From the NCBI GenBank assembly GCA_027257055.1, contig JAPVLO010000161.1, positions 4,294,501 through 4,358,500 on the forward strand: a DNA stretch of 64,000 bases. The letters are read 5' to 3'. A model generated the notes under the pieces. It searched no databases. It was given only the letters and a program-made list of their open reading frames with translations, and was not told the DNA's origin. Shown piece by piece: positions 48,030-62,468 of the stretch. Position 1 is the first letter of the stretch; each line of letters opens with the position of its first letter. The stretch is from Cephalopachus bancanus. Lineage: Eukaryota; Chordata; Mammalia; Primates; Tarsiidae. The position numbers and the translations under genes were made by a program.

Positions 48030-48540
48030 TCCCATGATTACCAGTCCATTTAGCTTTTCAATTTTTCTTGAGTCAATTTTGGAACTTTAAATTTTTTTGG
48101 AAAACCAGCCAAAAGATTTTCATTCTTAGTAGTATATAGCGATACACAGTACCCTCGCAATTTTAAATTCATCTCAATAGTTCTTATATCCCACTTTCTC
48201 ATTTATAATTTTGTTTCTCTTTTCTGTTTATGATTTTTGTCTTTTTTTTGGTCTGTCTTTAGTGGATCACAGTTAGATAATGTGGCCTGCACATCTGCTA
48301 TTTTTAGAAGTCTAAGGAATTTTCCACTATTGTAGAATCTCGGTAAGGCCAATTATACAATATATTTATCTTCATTAATTACATTATGTAATCTTATAAT
48401 CTTCATTTCTATAACCTTTTTTGCTTATGAGATTTGTCAAAAACTATGAGTAGCATATTAAAATCTGTAAAGAGAATTGTATCTCCATAAAATGTTCTTA
48501 TAGTCCTATTTTTTTTTAAATGAGGCTATTCATTAGTGCA
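48030..48540 (-). mobile_element. Old L1-like sequence (minus strand)
   Basis: T-rich text with 'gataatgtggcctgcacatc'-type L1 wording. Strongly diverged. Confidence 0.4.
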
Positions 48541-48555
48541 AAAAGATTTATATAC

Positions 48556-48660
48556 TAATTCAACAAATATTTACTGGGAATGACTTTGTGCCAGACACTG
48601 TGATAGGGATACAAAAGCAAGCAAGACATAGATGTTGCTTTCAAAAACAAGCCAATGAGT
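48556..48660 (+). repeat. Ancient dispersed repeat fragment
   Basis: 'aacaaatatttactgggaat' and 'gtgccagacactgtgatagg' belong to a common old mammalian repeat. Family not certain. Confidence 0.45.
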
Positions 48661-49044
48661 CATTTTAATTCAGCCGGTGTGAGCCAGACAGGGGAAGCTC
48701 GGGGTGGCTTAGAACCACCTGGGCAGAGGAGTAGGTAATAGAGGGCTTACTGGAAAACATGCATGCCATTGAAGACCTAAAGGAAAAGAGGCTGAGTTTG
48801 TGGGTAGGATAGGAGGAGGATGAGGAAAAGGAGGGGAGGAGGGACTAGAGGCCAGGGGAACAGTCATACCAAGCCCTAGAGATGAAGAAGCTTGATGTGT
48901 TTATTGAGTGGTGATACGTTAAGTTTTTCTGAGTATTGGGGAAGTCAGGAGAAGGTGGAAAGGAATGAGATGAGAGCTACTGGTGGGTTGTTAATCAATA
49001 AAGGCTTTGTGTGGTAAAGAGCTTAGTTATTTTTTGTCTGATTA
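48661..49044. other. Intronic, nothing recognised
   Basis: Purine-rich around 48800-48850, otherwise unremarkable. Confidence 0.5.
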
Positions 49045-49182
49045 CTTTTTTTATTTTATTTTAGAGATGGGGGTCTTGCTAGGTTACCCAGACAGGTCTT
49101 GAACTCCTGGACTCAGGTGATCCTCCCGCCTTGGCCTCGTCAGCAGCTGGGACTATATAGGCATGCATCATCATGCCTACAG
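49045..49182 (-). mobile_element. Alu monomer-like SINE (minus strand)
   Basis: 'agagatgggggtcttgctag' to 'ggcatgcatcatcatgcct'. Confidence 0.75.
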
Positions 49183-49189
49183 CTTGTTT

Positions 49190-49775
49190 TTATTTTGTTT
49201 ATTGTGGTAAAATACATATACATAAAATTTACTATTTTATCCATTTTAAGTGTACAGTTCTGTGGCACTAAATACATTCATATTTTTGTGCAACCATTAC
49301 CAACTATCCATCTCCAGAACTTTTTTCATCTCCTTAACCTGAAACTTTGTGCTCATTAAATACTATCTTTCCATTCCTCCCTTGCCTGCTACAACCCTGG
49401 GCAACCACCATTCCACTGTCTGTCTCTAAAAATTGACTTTTCAGATACCTTATATAAGTGGAATCATATGCCATTTGACCTTTTGTTCCTGGGTTATTTC
49501 ACTTAGCATAATGTCTTCAAGGTTCACCCATGTTGAAGCATGTATCAGAATCTCCTCCCTCTTTAAGGCAGAATATGCTGCATTTTGTTTATCCACCCAT
49601 CTGTCAGCGGATGCCTGTGTCACTTCTACCTTGTGACTGTTGTGAAAAATGTGTCATGAGTGTGAGTGTGCAAATATCCATTTCTGTCACTGCTTTTAAC
49701 TCTTTTGGGAATATATCTAAAAGTAGAATTGCTGAATCATCTGGTAATTTTATATTCATTTTTTGAAGACTGGAG
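49190..49775 (-). mobile_element. L1 3' fragment (minus strand)
   Basis: 'gtaaaatacatatacataaa', 'gtgtacagttctgtggcact' and 'catgttgaagcatgtatcag' are reverse L1 3' text, paralogous to 36095-36705. Confidence 0.85.
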
Positions 49776-50394
49776 CTTGGTTTTACTTTATGAGTATATT
49801 TTGGGTTTTATATTTATTTACTAAAAAAACTCATTAGAGAAATTTATGTGATCAAGTTAGAACTTGTGAAAAATCATGCTTTGGTGGTGCAAAGAACAGG
49901 ATGACCAGATCAGAGGTTGTTAAATAACAGGTTTCATGACTGCAGTAGGCTATGGAGACAGAGAGAATTCAAGAACCGTGTAGGAGAGAGACTGCTAAGA
50001 CTTGATGGTTCATTGTATGTGGTGTGTGAAGGAGATTGGGCCACACAGGATAACACCTGGACTTTATGTTCAGCTGAATGGAAACCTAGAAAGAGCAGGC
50101 TTAGAAAGAAAAGTGCAAGTGAAATTTCGGGGTGTTCACTGGAGCTTCCTGCAGGACAGCTCATTAGAGCAGCTCAGGATCCAGTAGGATGTACAGAAAC
50201 AAGCTAGTGATATTGATCTGGAGGTCCTTTGCATATCAATGATAATAAATGCCATTAGAAAAGATGGCACCACCCAGGACAAGTGTGTAAAGTATGAAAA
50301 AAGCCCAAGGCAGGCGTTCAAAAGGCTTCAAAATGAAGAGATGGGTGCCCTCCATTATTCAATGAGCAGGGTATGCCCTTTATCAACATATACA
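49776..50394. other. Intronic, nothing recognised
   Basis: No named repeat or exon seen. Confidence 0.5.
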
Positions 50395-50472
50395 ATCTTT
50401 AAACTATTTAAAATATCTTTAAAATATTTAAAATATCTTTAAAATATTTAAATATTTAAAATATTTAAGTGC
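50395..50472. repeat. AT-rich tandem repeat
   Basis: Units of TTTAAAATATCTTTAAAATA repeated with variation. Confidence 0.85.
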
Positions 50473-50479
50473 ATTTAAT

Positions 50480-51265
50480 ACTTTTTCTTTAAAAAGTTAT
50501 GGAAAAATCAGTATGCTATACTTGCTTGCTGCGTGAATTCTTCTAAATGTTTGTCTCTTGTTTAGTTTTTAAACTTTCTGTATTATATATTACAGGTGGG
50601 TCTTTTACAAGAGATTAAAATTTCAAAAATAATCTGAGATTCTTTGCCTTCCAATGATGGGAGTCTAGTTCTATTTTCATATATTGTTATAAACATGTCT
50701 GGTTGTAGTTTTTTTTTTTTTTTTAATCTTTCTTTCTGGTTTATATGGCTTACTTTGTCTTTTGTGTAGAGAACCTATGGATATCCTCCATTTTAAAAAA
50801 TATCCAATTCAAAAAACTAAATGGCACCCTCTCTTCTTTCCTTGTGTGTGATAAGAAGATTCATATACCTTTAGTTTTTCCACCTCTTACTTTTCAATCT
50901 TTGTAAGTTTGTGATTTATTATGACACATTTTCTACTACTCACATCTTTTTCTAGAATAGTATTTGCCTTCCACATTTAATTTTGTAACAAAATGTATAA
51001 CAGTTATTGCTGTTTCATTGTATTTTATTTCAATGCTCACTTCCATTTTTTCTATGAATATCCCAGCACTGAGCGCCTAATTGTCATCCAAATATCTGCT
51101 AGAGAATTTTTAAATTAGTTGACAGTGAAGCATTTGTGAACAATACATTTTCTGAGTTTTTATAATTCTGATAATACCTTCCCCCCCCTTCTCTTATGAC
51201 AGACAACTTAGCTTGGCATATAATTCTAGAAATGGCACACATTTCTCCATCAAAGCTGTGTTGAA
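50480..51265 (-). mobile_element. AT-rich, old L1-like sequence (minus strand)
   Basis: T-rich text resembling reverse L1. Identity is weak. Confidence 0.35.
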
Positions 51266-51280
51266 ACTTCTCCAGTTCCT

Positions 51281-51604
51281 AAGGTGGGAACAGAAAATCA
51301 AACACCGCATGTTCTCACTTATAAGTAGAAGCTAAACTATGGATCCGCAGAGACATAGAGAATGGTATAATGGACACCGCAGACTCAGAAGGGGGAGGGT
51401 AAGAAGGGGTGGAGGGATGAAGTATCACCTGTTGGGTACAATATGCACAGGTGGGGATGGTAGGTACACTTACAATCCAGATTTTGCCAATCCATCCATG
51501 TCATCAAAAGCTGTTTGTATCCCTTAAAGCTATTGAAATAAAAAGAAAAAAAGCAAAGCAAGACAAATAGAAAAAAAACCCAACAACAACAACCAAAAAC
51601 ACAG
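51281..51604 (+). mobile_element. 5'-truncated L1 3' end with perfect 15-bp target-site duplication
   Basis: Contains the L1 3' UTR signature 'accgcatgttctcacttata' and an A-rich tail. ACTTCTCCAGTTCCT occurs at 51266-51280 and 51605-51619. A clean L1 insertion of about 320 bp. Confidence 0.93.
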
Positions 51605-51619
51605 ACTTCTCCAGTTCCT

Positions 51620-52180
51620 TCTGTTGCTTACTGCGGAGAAGCAGCAAGTTTTTTCCTTGCTTGGTGATCCAGGTTTTTTCTCTGAAGATTCATTTCTTCC
51701 TAATAGAAGTATTAGGAAGAAATATTTCATCATCCTTGAAATTAAAAAAAAAATTGTTTTCCATGCTATGGTCAGGTATATGTTTTTGCTTTAATCTTGG
51801 CTAGGGGTGACTGAGGGCTTTTAATTTTTACACCAATGTCATTTTCAGCCTCTTGATGGCTTCCTGGAGACTATTTTGATTTCTGCCTTTCTCTTGTTCT
51901 ATTTATTTCTTTCCTCTGGATCACAAATTATCCTTAATTCGATTTCTATTCTTTGTTTATATATTCTTAATCTTTAATAATTTTCATCTTTTTGTTTTGT
52001 ATTTCACATTGCTAATTTTTTTCCACATAGTTAATTCTGCTTCTTAATGTCTCTATTGAAGATTTTAATTCTGTGGTTTTATTTTGTTCCTTGCATACTC
52101 TGGTTGCTTTAGTCTATTCCTTTGCGACCCATTGTTATGGTTGCTACTTTTTTGTAATAGGTACAAAATCCTTGCATTAC
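51620..52180 (-). mobile_element. Old L1-like sequence (minus strand)
   Basis: Continuation of the T-rich host sequence into which the L1 at 51281 inserted. Family assignment is weak. Confidence 0.35.
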
Positions 52181-52224
52181 TTAAAAAAAAAAAAAAACTG
52201 ATGGGGGCATGGTGAGCGGGGGGC

Positions 52225-52342
52225 AGAGGGGGGCATCACTCTATGCTGTCCAGACTGGCCTCAAACTCCTGAGCTCAAGTGTGCCTCCTGCCTCAGCCTC
52301 CAGAGTAGCTGGGAGTACAGGCACATACCACTGCACCTGGTT
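52225..52342 (-). mobile_element. Alu monomer-like fragment (minus strand)
   Basis: 'cagactggcctcaaactcct' to 'gcacataccactgcacctgg'. Confidence 0.7.
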
Positions 52343-52741
52343 GGGTCACCTTCAAAGATTAAAATATTAAAGAACACCATACAGGCATCTATAATTTTCT
52401 CCAGATTTGATTTTCAGAGGTGTGTTCCTTCCTTAGGCTATGCTAAGTTTTAATTCACTTGATGCTATAGTTGCTGTTGTTTCTGCTTACTTATATGTGA
52501 ATGAGAAGTGGACAATCCAAATACAAGATTTGCCAAAGAAGAGAGAGGGCGGAACGTTCTTAGGTCCTGATTGTCCAGCTGGTTGTGGATAATTTTGGCT
52601 TGAGGTTCAGGAGCTGTACTTTCCATCAGCTCAAGGTGCAGTTCCTCAAATGCTGCTGTGTTGGAGACAGATGACCTCTTGCTCAGGGAGTATGATTCTC
52701 TTAAGGTAGGGAGGCTGTTGTTCATTCTTGATTAGTCTAGC

Positions 52742-52912
52742 ACCGTGGTTCTCAAAGTGTGTTCCCTGGATCAGCAGCATCTGGAAACTGGTTAGAAATG
52801 CAATTTCTTCAACCTCACCTCAGACCTATTGACTAAAAGACTCTGGCAGTGGGGCTCAGCAACCTGGATTTAACAAGCCTTTCAGGGGATTCTGATGCTC
52901 ACTCTAGTGTAC
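52742..52912 (+). mobile_element. MER5-type hAT element
   Basis: 'ccgtggttctcaaagtgtgt', 'aacaagcctttcaggggatt' match MER5A wording. Confidence 0.8.
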
Positions 52913-53334
52913 ACAAAAAGACATAAAGGTGCTAGCATAGAAAGGAGACCTTCTCCCAGGACATGCTGTCCCCATGGTGCCTTTCATGGTGGTGACAAAG
53001 ATCTTAGGCCTTCCTGCTCTGTACCCCATCAAATACTGGGAGCCATAGCCTCTAAGTAGGTGCAGAAACAAAGAGAGTGGCCATGGACAGGCAGCACGGT
53101 GGCTCTCTGTGTTTCTCTTCTGGGCAACCGCTATGTCCAGGAATTAGGTGTACATGGCGGAGGCCAGTCCAAAGGTCTCTCCTGCCTTTCTGAGTTCCCA
53201 TGTCTAATCTGACTCAGAGGAGCATGTGGCATCAACTGCAAGCTGGTTCCTCCTGTCCCACCTCCCTCCATCAGTTCAGGGGGGGTCTTCTGGGGGTTAG
53301 CATCAGTGCCTCTGTCTTCCCTATGCCTATTCCC

Positions 53335-53515
53335 AGAATTCTTGATCACTGCTCTCTCCACTGGGAGTTATTTTGTCTGTTCACTGTGGGCCTCTGCTGG
53401 TTGGTGATGAGCCCTTTGGGGCATGAACTGTATCTTGCTAAGTATTGCCCTCAGTGCTGAGCACAGAGCTTGGCCCCAGGGGGATGTATAACAAATGTTT
53501 GCTAAATGAATACAC
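53335..53515 (+). repeat. L2 LINE 3' fragment
   Basis: 'gcatgaactgtatcttgcta' and 'aacaaatgtttgctaaatga' are the typical L2 3' end. Confidence 0.75.
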
Positions 53516-55731
<2,216 letters not shown>

Positions 55732-55771
55732 TAACCTCATTTTCTCACCAGAGAAATTGTTCTCACCAGAG

Positions 55772-55811
55772 ATACCTATTTCTTATAAAGAAATACCTAT
55801 TTCTTATAAAG
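55772..55811. repeat. 21-bp-period tandem duplication
   Basis: ATACCTATTTCTTATAAAG occurs twice, with a shorter CTCACCAGAGA repeat just before it. Confidence 0.95.
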
Positions 55812-56219
55812 CAAGCCCTGAACACAAGTCAACAACATCGAGAAGTGCTCAGATGAAGAAACTGATCTCCCGCAGCCTGGAGGAAACATCGGCCGGAAGC
55901 ACGTCCTGACAGGTGATACAGCCATGTTGACTCTATATGGCCTTTGCTTCAACACAGAGTCTGGGCTCTACGGAAGATAGCACTCCACTATACTATAGGT
56001 GAGAGGGAGTGGCATTTCCATTTGGCATGCCACTTAGATGAAGATCTTTAGACACAGAGAGCTCACCAAGGAGCTGAGCCCACTGCAGATCTGAGAGGAG
56101 ATGCCCACAGACTGGACTGTCTGGATGCCAAATGCCTCGTCCCCAGCTAGACTGTCTGGTAGCGGGTCAAAGAGGCCAGATGCAGGGAGAGCTTCCCCTG
56201 GGTCAGACACCCGGCAGAT

Positions 56220-56350
56220 GTGTCCTCATTTAAGCCTCACCACGGAGGTGAAGCCTACATTCTGTCCATTTTACAGATGAAGACATTGGCGCTCAAAGAG
56301 GTTAAAAAACGTAGCCAAAGATACGAAACTAGGGGGAGTGAGATATAAGG
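56220..56350 (-). repeat. MIR (minus strand)
   Basis: 'ccattttacagatgaagaca' and 'gctcaaagaggttaaaaaac'. Confidence 0.8.
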
Positions 56351-56569
56351 CTTCAGGTTGTCTGTGCACACGCATGCTGCTCCCTCTCCAACCCAGGCCA
56401 CACGCTCTTCTGTTATAATATGAACTTGGATTCAAGGTGTATACCTCACACTTCCTGATGCTGCTGTAGAACTTGCTGGCCACATTCTCCTGTAACAGGA
56501 AGGGACCACAGGCCAAGCCCAGGCTCCCAAGGGGGCTGTGATATTTATTCTTCTCTTTATGCTTTTAAC

Positions 56570-56770
56570 TTTTCCAACAAATATATACCAAGAACCTACT
56601 AAATAATAGGAGCTGTGTTAGGCACTGAGGATACATCAGGGAATGGGGTAGAGATAATCTCCTGTTCTCATGGTGCTTACAGGATAGTTGACAGAGACAG
56701 GAAATGCACAAAGAAAATGTAAACTAAGACATCAGAGGCTTGCTGTGGAACAAAATGAAGTAGAGAGGAG
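56570..56770 (+). repeat. Ancient dispersed repeat fragment
   Basis: 'gagctgtgttaggcactgag', then 'ctcatggtgcttacaggata'. Same type as 48556-48660. Confidence 0.45.
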
Positions 56771-57298
56771 GATTAGGAGTACTTGGGGGGACTTCCAACT
56801 AAATAAGGATGCCAGGGAAGGTTCCACTGAGGGGACATTCAAAAAGAGACATGAAGGAGGTGAGGGTAGATCTGTGTGAATATTTGGGGGAAGGGTATTC
56901 CAGGAAAAAGGAACAGCAAGCACAAAGGCCATGAGCAAGGGTCTGCTTGGTGTTCTGTCTGGTGGGGCCGGAAGGGAGCAGAGGGCACATATTTCTGCAA
57001 AAAATAGGTATCACTTTGAGGAAAAACATTCCTTCTCTAAAAATGGAGCTAATCGCTGTGCTGAAGTAGTTCCCTCAGGTAAAATTATAGGGATGGCTTT
57101 GGAGGACAGGTCAGAAGAGAGGCCATTAGCAGCTCTCTGCTCCCAATTTCAACCACCATCCTGATGGGAGCCTTCAACCGAAATAATAATTCACTTATGC
57201 CTCAGCCTTTCACGCCAGTGTGATCTGACCCACTGCAGTGCAGAACGTGTGAGAACTGCAGAAAACCGTGTTGCTTCTGCGCTCCAAGAAGTGGGTTT

Positions 57299-57782
57299 TG
57301 TGGTAGGCTGAATGGTGGCCCCCAAAGTATCCACGTTCTAGGCCTGAAAACCTGTAAACACGTCATCTTCCATGGTCAGAGGGACTTTACAAGTGTGGTT
57401 AAGTGAAGGACTTTGAGAAGCAAGATCAACCTGGTTTATGGGGGTGGGCCCTAGAGGAAATCTCACGGGTCCTCATAAGAGGGAGGCTGACAGAGATTTG
57501 ACTAAAGATGAGAAGGTCATGTGGAGAAGGAAACAGAGATTGGAGTGATGTGCTTGAAGATGGGGGAAGGGCCACTTGCCATGGGACACACGCAGTGACC
57601 AGAAGCTTCCAAAGGCTAAGAAACGGATTCTCCCCTTGGAATCTCCAGGAAGACACCTTGAGGCCAGCCCAGGGAAATTGATTCTGAACTTCTGATCTCC
57701 AGAAATGTAGGAGAATACATTTGTGTTGCTTTAAGCCACAGAGTTTGTGATCATTTGTCATAGGAGCAACTGGAAACTAAGA
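57299..57782 (+). mobile_element. MLT1-type MaLR LTR (solo)
   Basis: 'ggtaggctgaatggtggccc' at the start, 'ctttaagccacagagtttgt' and 'ggaaactaagag' at the end are MLT1 landmarks. No internal sequence beside it, so a solo LTR of an ancient ERVL-related element. Confidence 0.85.
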
Positions 57783-58246
57783 GAGGTTCATTTTGGTTTT
57801 TGTTTATAAAGTAAAGGCCTTTTCGCCAAGAGCTTACTACGTCTAGAAAGAACTCATTTCCTCTTGAGGAGTTTGAATGCAGGGTAAGCTGTGGTTTCCT
57901 GGGGGCGGTGTCACAGTTACTGGACTATCCTGTGTTGGGCCTGAGGGAAAGCTGTGAATAACTTTTGGAGTCAAGTGCAACACAGGCAGAGGTCTCAACA
58001 GGGAGCCCACTCTGTTCAGCACCTGGGAGCTGTTCACAGTCTGCAACATCAGAGGATGATGAGATGGGAGAATCAGAAACAAAGGAAAACATTTTCATAT
58101 CCTCACAGCACTCTTAAGCATAAACAACGGACAAAATTTCCCTTTGCACATCTAAAAGTGCTCCAAGTGGTTTATTTTATGTGAAACAACGTGTTAAGAC
58201 AGGCTTGTATGATAGATCTGCTGAAGGCGATGGCTTAATGGAGAAG

Positions 58247-58247
<1 letters not shown>
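57783..58247. other. Intronic, nothing recognised
   Basis: No named repeat or exon seen. Confidence 0.5.

Positions 58248-58296
<49 letters not shown>
58248..58296. repeat. (TC)n(TA)n microsatellite
   Basis: About 19 TC units followed by about 6 TA units. Confidence 0.97.
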
Positions 58297-58301
<5 letters not shown>

Positions 58302-58714
58302 GTGTGGATAAGTTTGTAGTAGAAGAAGTCATCCATGAACCTGGTTCCTGTTCAGATACTATCAAGTAGTAGCTGTATGACCCACTGAAAGTTACTAAAC
58401 TTCCCTGTTCCTTAATTTTCCCCTATGAAAAATGGAGGCATAGTATTTATATTATGGAGTTGCTATGGAACTAGGACTCTTTCTATTCTAAAATGTGCAG
58501 TCCCTTGAACATCATTCATCTTCTTTTACATGACACATTAAGGGGAAGTCACCCAGTTAGTTATCACAGTGAGAACATACCACTACCCTGAGTCCACATC
58601 CAGAGTTTTTTCATGACATCTCAGTTGGCATCTGCAGCAGTTCCAGAAAATGAAATGCATCAGCCGAGCCCTCTGCCTCCCCATGCCAAATATATGCAGT
58701 TCAGGGGTGAATAG

Positions 58715-58935
58715 ACTCAAAATCTAAGACAGCTTCTGCCATTTTCTAGCTGAGAGTCCTTAGTGAGGTGATTTAATAATTTGGAGTCTGTTTCCTCATC
58801 TAGTTAATGGATAATCATCATAATAAAAATAATAGTAATAATGCAATAATAGTAGCAATGATAATAAGAATACCTGCCTTATCCACCTCACAGAGATTTT
58901 GCAAGGATCAAGTAAAATAAGAAATGCTAATTTTC
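58715..58935 (+). repeat. MIR with (AAT)n expansion
   Basis: 'tctgtttcctcatctagtta', an AAT-rich stretch at 58815-58870, then 'cacctcacagagattttgca'. Confidence 0.75.
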
Positions 58936-59379
58936 CTAAGTAAAAAATGCAAAGCCATTCAAATACAAGACATTTTGTAGTCCTGATAATCATATGACAG
59001 TCAGTTTTGTCTCCGTATTTAGGTTCATAGTATCCATCTCTGTTCCAGGCCGAAGGCCAAAGTTGTCTAGTACATAATTCTGTCGGAGAAGAGTGAAATT
59101 TAAGCTCTTCATGGCTAAGACACACCTGCTTTCTCCTCATTTAAAGAATGTCATTTAGGCTTCCAGGCTTCTCTTGACAACCTCCATCTGGCATTCAGCA
59201 AAACAATGGGATGAGATGTCACTGCATTATTTGCCTCATTCTGGAGAGTTCCTTTTCACCACACCCGTGACTGTAGACAAGCAATTCTTACTGAATACCT
59301 TCAGATAGAGAGGAAAGTCATTTCTTTCTTTCTTTTTTTGAAAGCAGGATTTATTGAGAGGACAGAAAAGCTCCCACAA

Positions 59380-59676
59380 CTTTTTTTTTTTTTTTAAATT
59401 GAAGTCTCACTCTGTCACCCAGGCTGGAGTGCAGTGGGCACACTTATGGCCATTCCAGTGTCGACCTGCTGGGCTCCGGTGATCCTTCCGCCTCAGCCTT
59501 TCAAGTAGCTGGAACTACAGGCCAGCGCTATCACACCCGGCTAATTTTTTATTTATTGTAGAGACAAGGTCTTGCCAAGTTCCCCAGGCTGGTCTGGAAC
59601 CCACGGGCTCAGGCAATCCATTTGTCTTGGTCTCCCAAAGTGCTGGGATTATAGGCTAAGCCACTGAGACTGAGCA
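59380..59676 (-). mobile_element. Alu (minus strand)
   Basis: Poly-T, 'tgaagtctcactctgtcacc', 'tgtcgacctgctgggctccg', 'tttattgtagagacaaggtc'. Lineage-type with older substitutions. Confidence 0.93.
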
Positions 59677-59929
59677 AGAAAGCCATTTCTGGTGGGGATT
59701 TGAGGGGGGAAGGAAAAGAGTCACTCAGCAACCACTTGAAAATCTAAATAAAGGGATGAATATTTGCTTGGCTGAGCAAACAGATGAGGTTTGGATTTAT
59801 CTTGATTCTGTCTGCAAGGATGGTGACCTTTCCAGATATGGGCGCATATTCCGAAATGAAGTCTTGAAAGCAAAGGTGCCCTGCTGAAAACTCTATGGTT
59901 TTCATCATAGAGTCCAAGTTCCTAAACAC

Positions 59930-60405
59930 AACTTTCCAAGTGCTTCTGTCATCTGGCCTTGTCACCATGTCCTGCCTCATCGTATCCCAGGCATCTAGAA
60001 CCTCTATGTGCCCATTGTCCTGAGCTACTTAGCAGCTGCTCTAGGCATCTGTTTTTCTTTTAACTTTGGGTTTTTACCTAGTCCTTTTGTTTAGAACATC
60101 ATTCTCTGCCCTGTGTTCTCTTCCACACCAATGCCTCCTTTGGACTTTGACTTCTTTTGCACCCTCTGGCAAGCTTTCTGGGGTCCCCTGGATTGAAAGA
60201 GCTTCCCTCTGCATGTGAGCCATATCACTCCACACAACCTTATCACAGCACTTCCTGCAGTGTGTGGAAATTGCCTACTTACATTTTTTTTTGGTCTATT
60301 AGACTGTAAGATCCTTGAGGATAGAAACCATGTCCTGTTGGTAGTTTTATCTCCAAAGTGCCTAGCAAAAGTTAGACTTAGACCAATATTTGTTGAGTAG
60401 AAGAA
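59930..60405 (+). repeat. L2 LINE 3' fragment
   Basis: 'agactgtaagatccttgagg', 'atagaaaccatgtcctgttg' and 'ccaatatttgttgagtag' follow the L2 3' end. Confidence 0.75.
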
Positions 60406-60746
60406 AACGAATATACATTGTCTTGAGAAATGGGTGATCCAACCAATGCATGGAGGAAAATTCCCACTTAAGAAGAAAAGTGTGGCAAATGGAAACACTC
60501 AACAAAATGGGTCATGAGTCCAAAGAAACACTAGAACAAGAAGAGGGATGGAACAAAATCTAAGGACAATTATGAGACTCAAAGAATTGAAAATACAGGA
60601 TGTAAAATGAATAAAAGAAAAAGAGTGACAGAAGAGAAGAAAATGAATCAGAAGACCAAAGTCAAATAGGTCCAGACTGACTGGAGAGTAGAAAAGAGGT
60701 GAGTATGAAGAAGGGATAGAAAATAATAGCAATAACTTAAGAGTCG

Positions 60747-60754
60747 AAGATGGC
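60747..60754 (+). promoter_or_regulatory. YY1-type site AAGATGGC at the L1 5' end
   Basis: Sits at the very start of the L1 5' UTR, where YY1 fixes transcription initiation in active L1s. Relic function only. Confidence 0.6.
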
Positions 60755-62102
60755 GAAGAAACAGGTCAAACTGTGAGAGTCTCTACAAAAGTGAGTGTCC
60801 ATAAAAACACTCTGTGTGAGGGGGTGTGTGCCAGTGGGTGAGTGAAAGTCCATCTGAGGGGAGACTCAAGTTCACGCACCCAGGGCTTTCCTCCAGAGAA
60901 GACTGCAACCCCTCACCACCCTGAGATTGGAGCCCCCAACACACAGGATCGTCTGCTGTTCTTGGGACTCTCCTGAGAAGAGGCAGCAGAAAGCAGCTGG
61001 TCCTCAGGATCCATGGAAAGGGCAGAGGAAAACTGGAAAGGATCCCCACCACCAGTGAGGAAACGCCAACCATTTTCTTTGTCCTGGGACCAAGCAGAAA
61101 ACTGCATTGCTCGGCCCGGTTCTGCCCAGCCTCCAACCTGGGACCTAGAGATAACCTCATCAAACTCTGAGAGATAGACACCCCTCCCCATGCTGGAACA
61201 GGCACAGACACATCAGATCTGAGTAGCAGACTTGACAGCAGAGGCAGCAAGCTGGAGAAGTTCAGATCTGATTCACCCTCTTCCCACAGTAGTCCATGGG
61301 GCATTTGACCTACCCCTGAGAGCAACTCTATCAGCCTGCACTGAGAGCAGAGGGGAGGGGCTCCAGATCAGAGCTGAAAGGAAGCTGGAGTTACAGGAAT
61401 GGTCTCAGAGTGAGTTTTATTTTTTGTTTTGTTTGTTTGGTTTTCTTGCTTGTTTTTTGTTTCACTTTTTTCCCTCTTTCTGCTTTAGATTATGTTTTTG
61501 TACTTGCTTTGTTTGTTATCTTAATGCTGTTTTTTTTAGACTTCCTGTTATGTACAGGTATTTCTGAGGAAGAGTACATCAATGGGGGAATTTTTGTCTG
61601 CTTGTGTGTTTGTATGCTTGTCTGTATGTTTTTTAAATCTTTTTTTGCCTTTATTTGTGTCTCCTTTCAACTGTTATCAACTAATGCCTGTCTATTTTCC
61701 CTCTTCTTCTTCTCTTTCTCCACCTTCCTCTCATCCTTCTCCTTCCTTTTTCCATTCTTTTCCTTTTTCTTACCTCATTTTGCTTTCATGGGGAAAATCC
61801 ATACCCCCACTACATGGACAGATTGTAAGGCAGTGGGAAGTGGGATCCAGGGAGCCCACACACCTGTCAGCAGGTACTGGGATCTGCAGATAGTTTCAGA
61901 ATCACAGCTCCCCCCCTTAATTAAATCCCCAAACTGCAAAAAGTATAGCCCTCTATCCATAGTCCAACTTCAGAATTGAACAAAGCCAGAGGATCTACAT
62001 AAAGAAGAATAAGGAGATTGAGCTAACAGAAGTAAAAGCTACCCTCCATCCCTGAACAGCATCATTAAAGAAGAGGTTTAATAAAAGGGGGGGAGGAAAT
62101 CT

Positions 62103-62468
62103 ATGCAAATGAAGAAAAAACAAAGGAAGAATATGAGTCTCACACAGACTCCTGGGAGGTCAACCACTGAGAATATAGACTTCAGAACACAAACAATAAA
62201 GAGTCCCCAGAATGAGTGGTCTCAAACCACAAACCCATATATCAAGCTATTAATAGAGAGAATAAATAGAAATGAGGAAAGACAAGAGGAAAGAATGAAA
62301 GAGTTGATAATTGAGATAACAGCAACAAAGAATACAGTGAATGAAATAAATAACAAACTGATAAGTATGGAAAACAGAATTAACCAAGCAGAAGAAAGAA
62401 TCTCAGAGCTTGAGGACCAAAATGTGGAACTAACCCAAACTGTTAAAAAACATAAAAAAGAAGCTTAA
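62103..62468 (+). pseudogene. L1 ORF1 N-terminal remnant
   Basis: 121 codons with a coiled coil (MENRINQAEERISELEDQNV). It stops before the RNA-recognition domain, whose remains follow in other frames at about 62470-62990. Confidence 0.88.

Noticed and set aside
58177..58369. Frames with Arg-Glu or Leu-Ser repeats
   Set aside because: Artefacts of the TC microsatellite.
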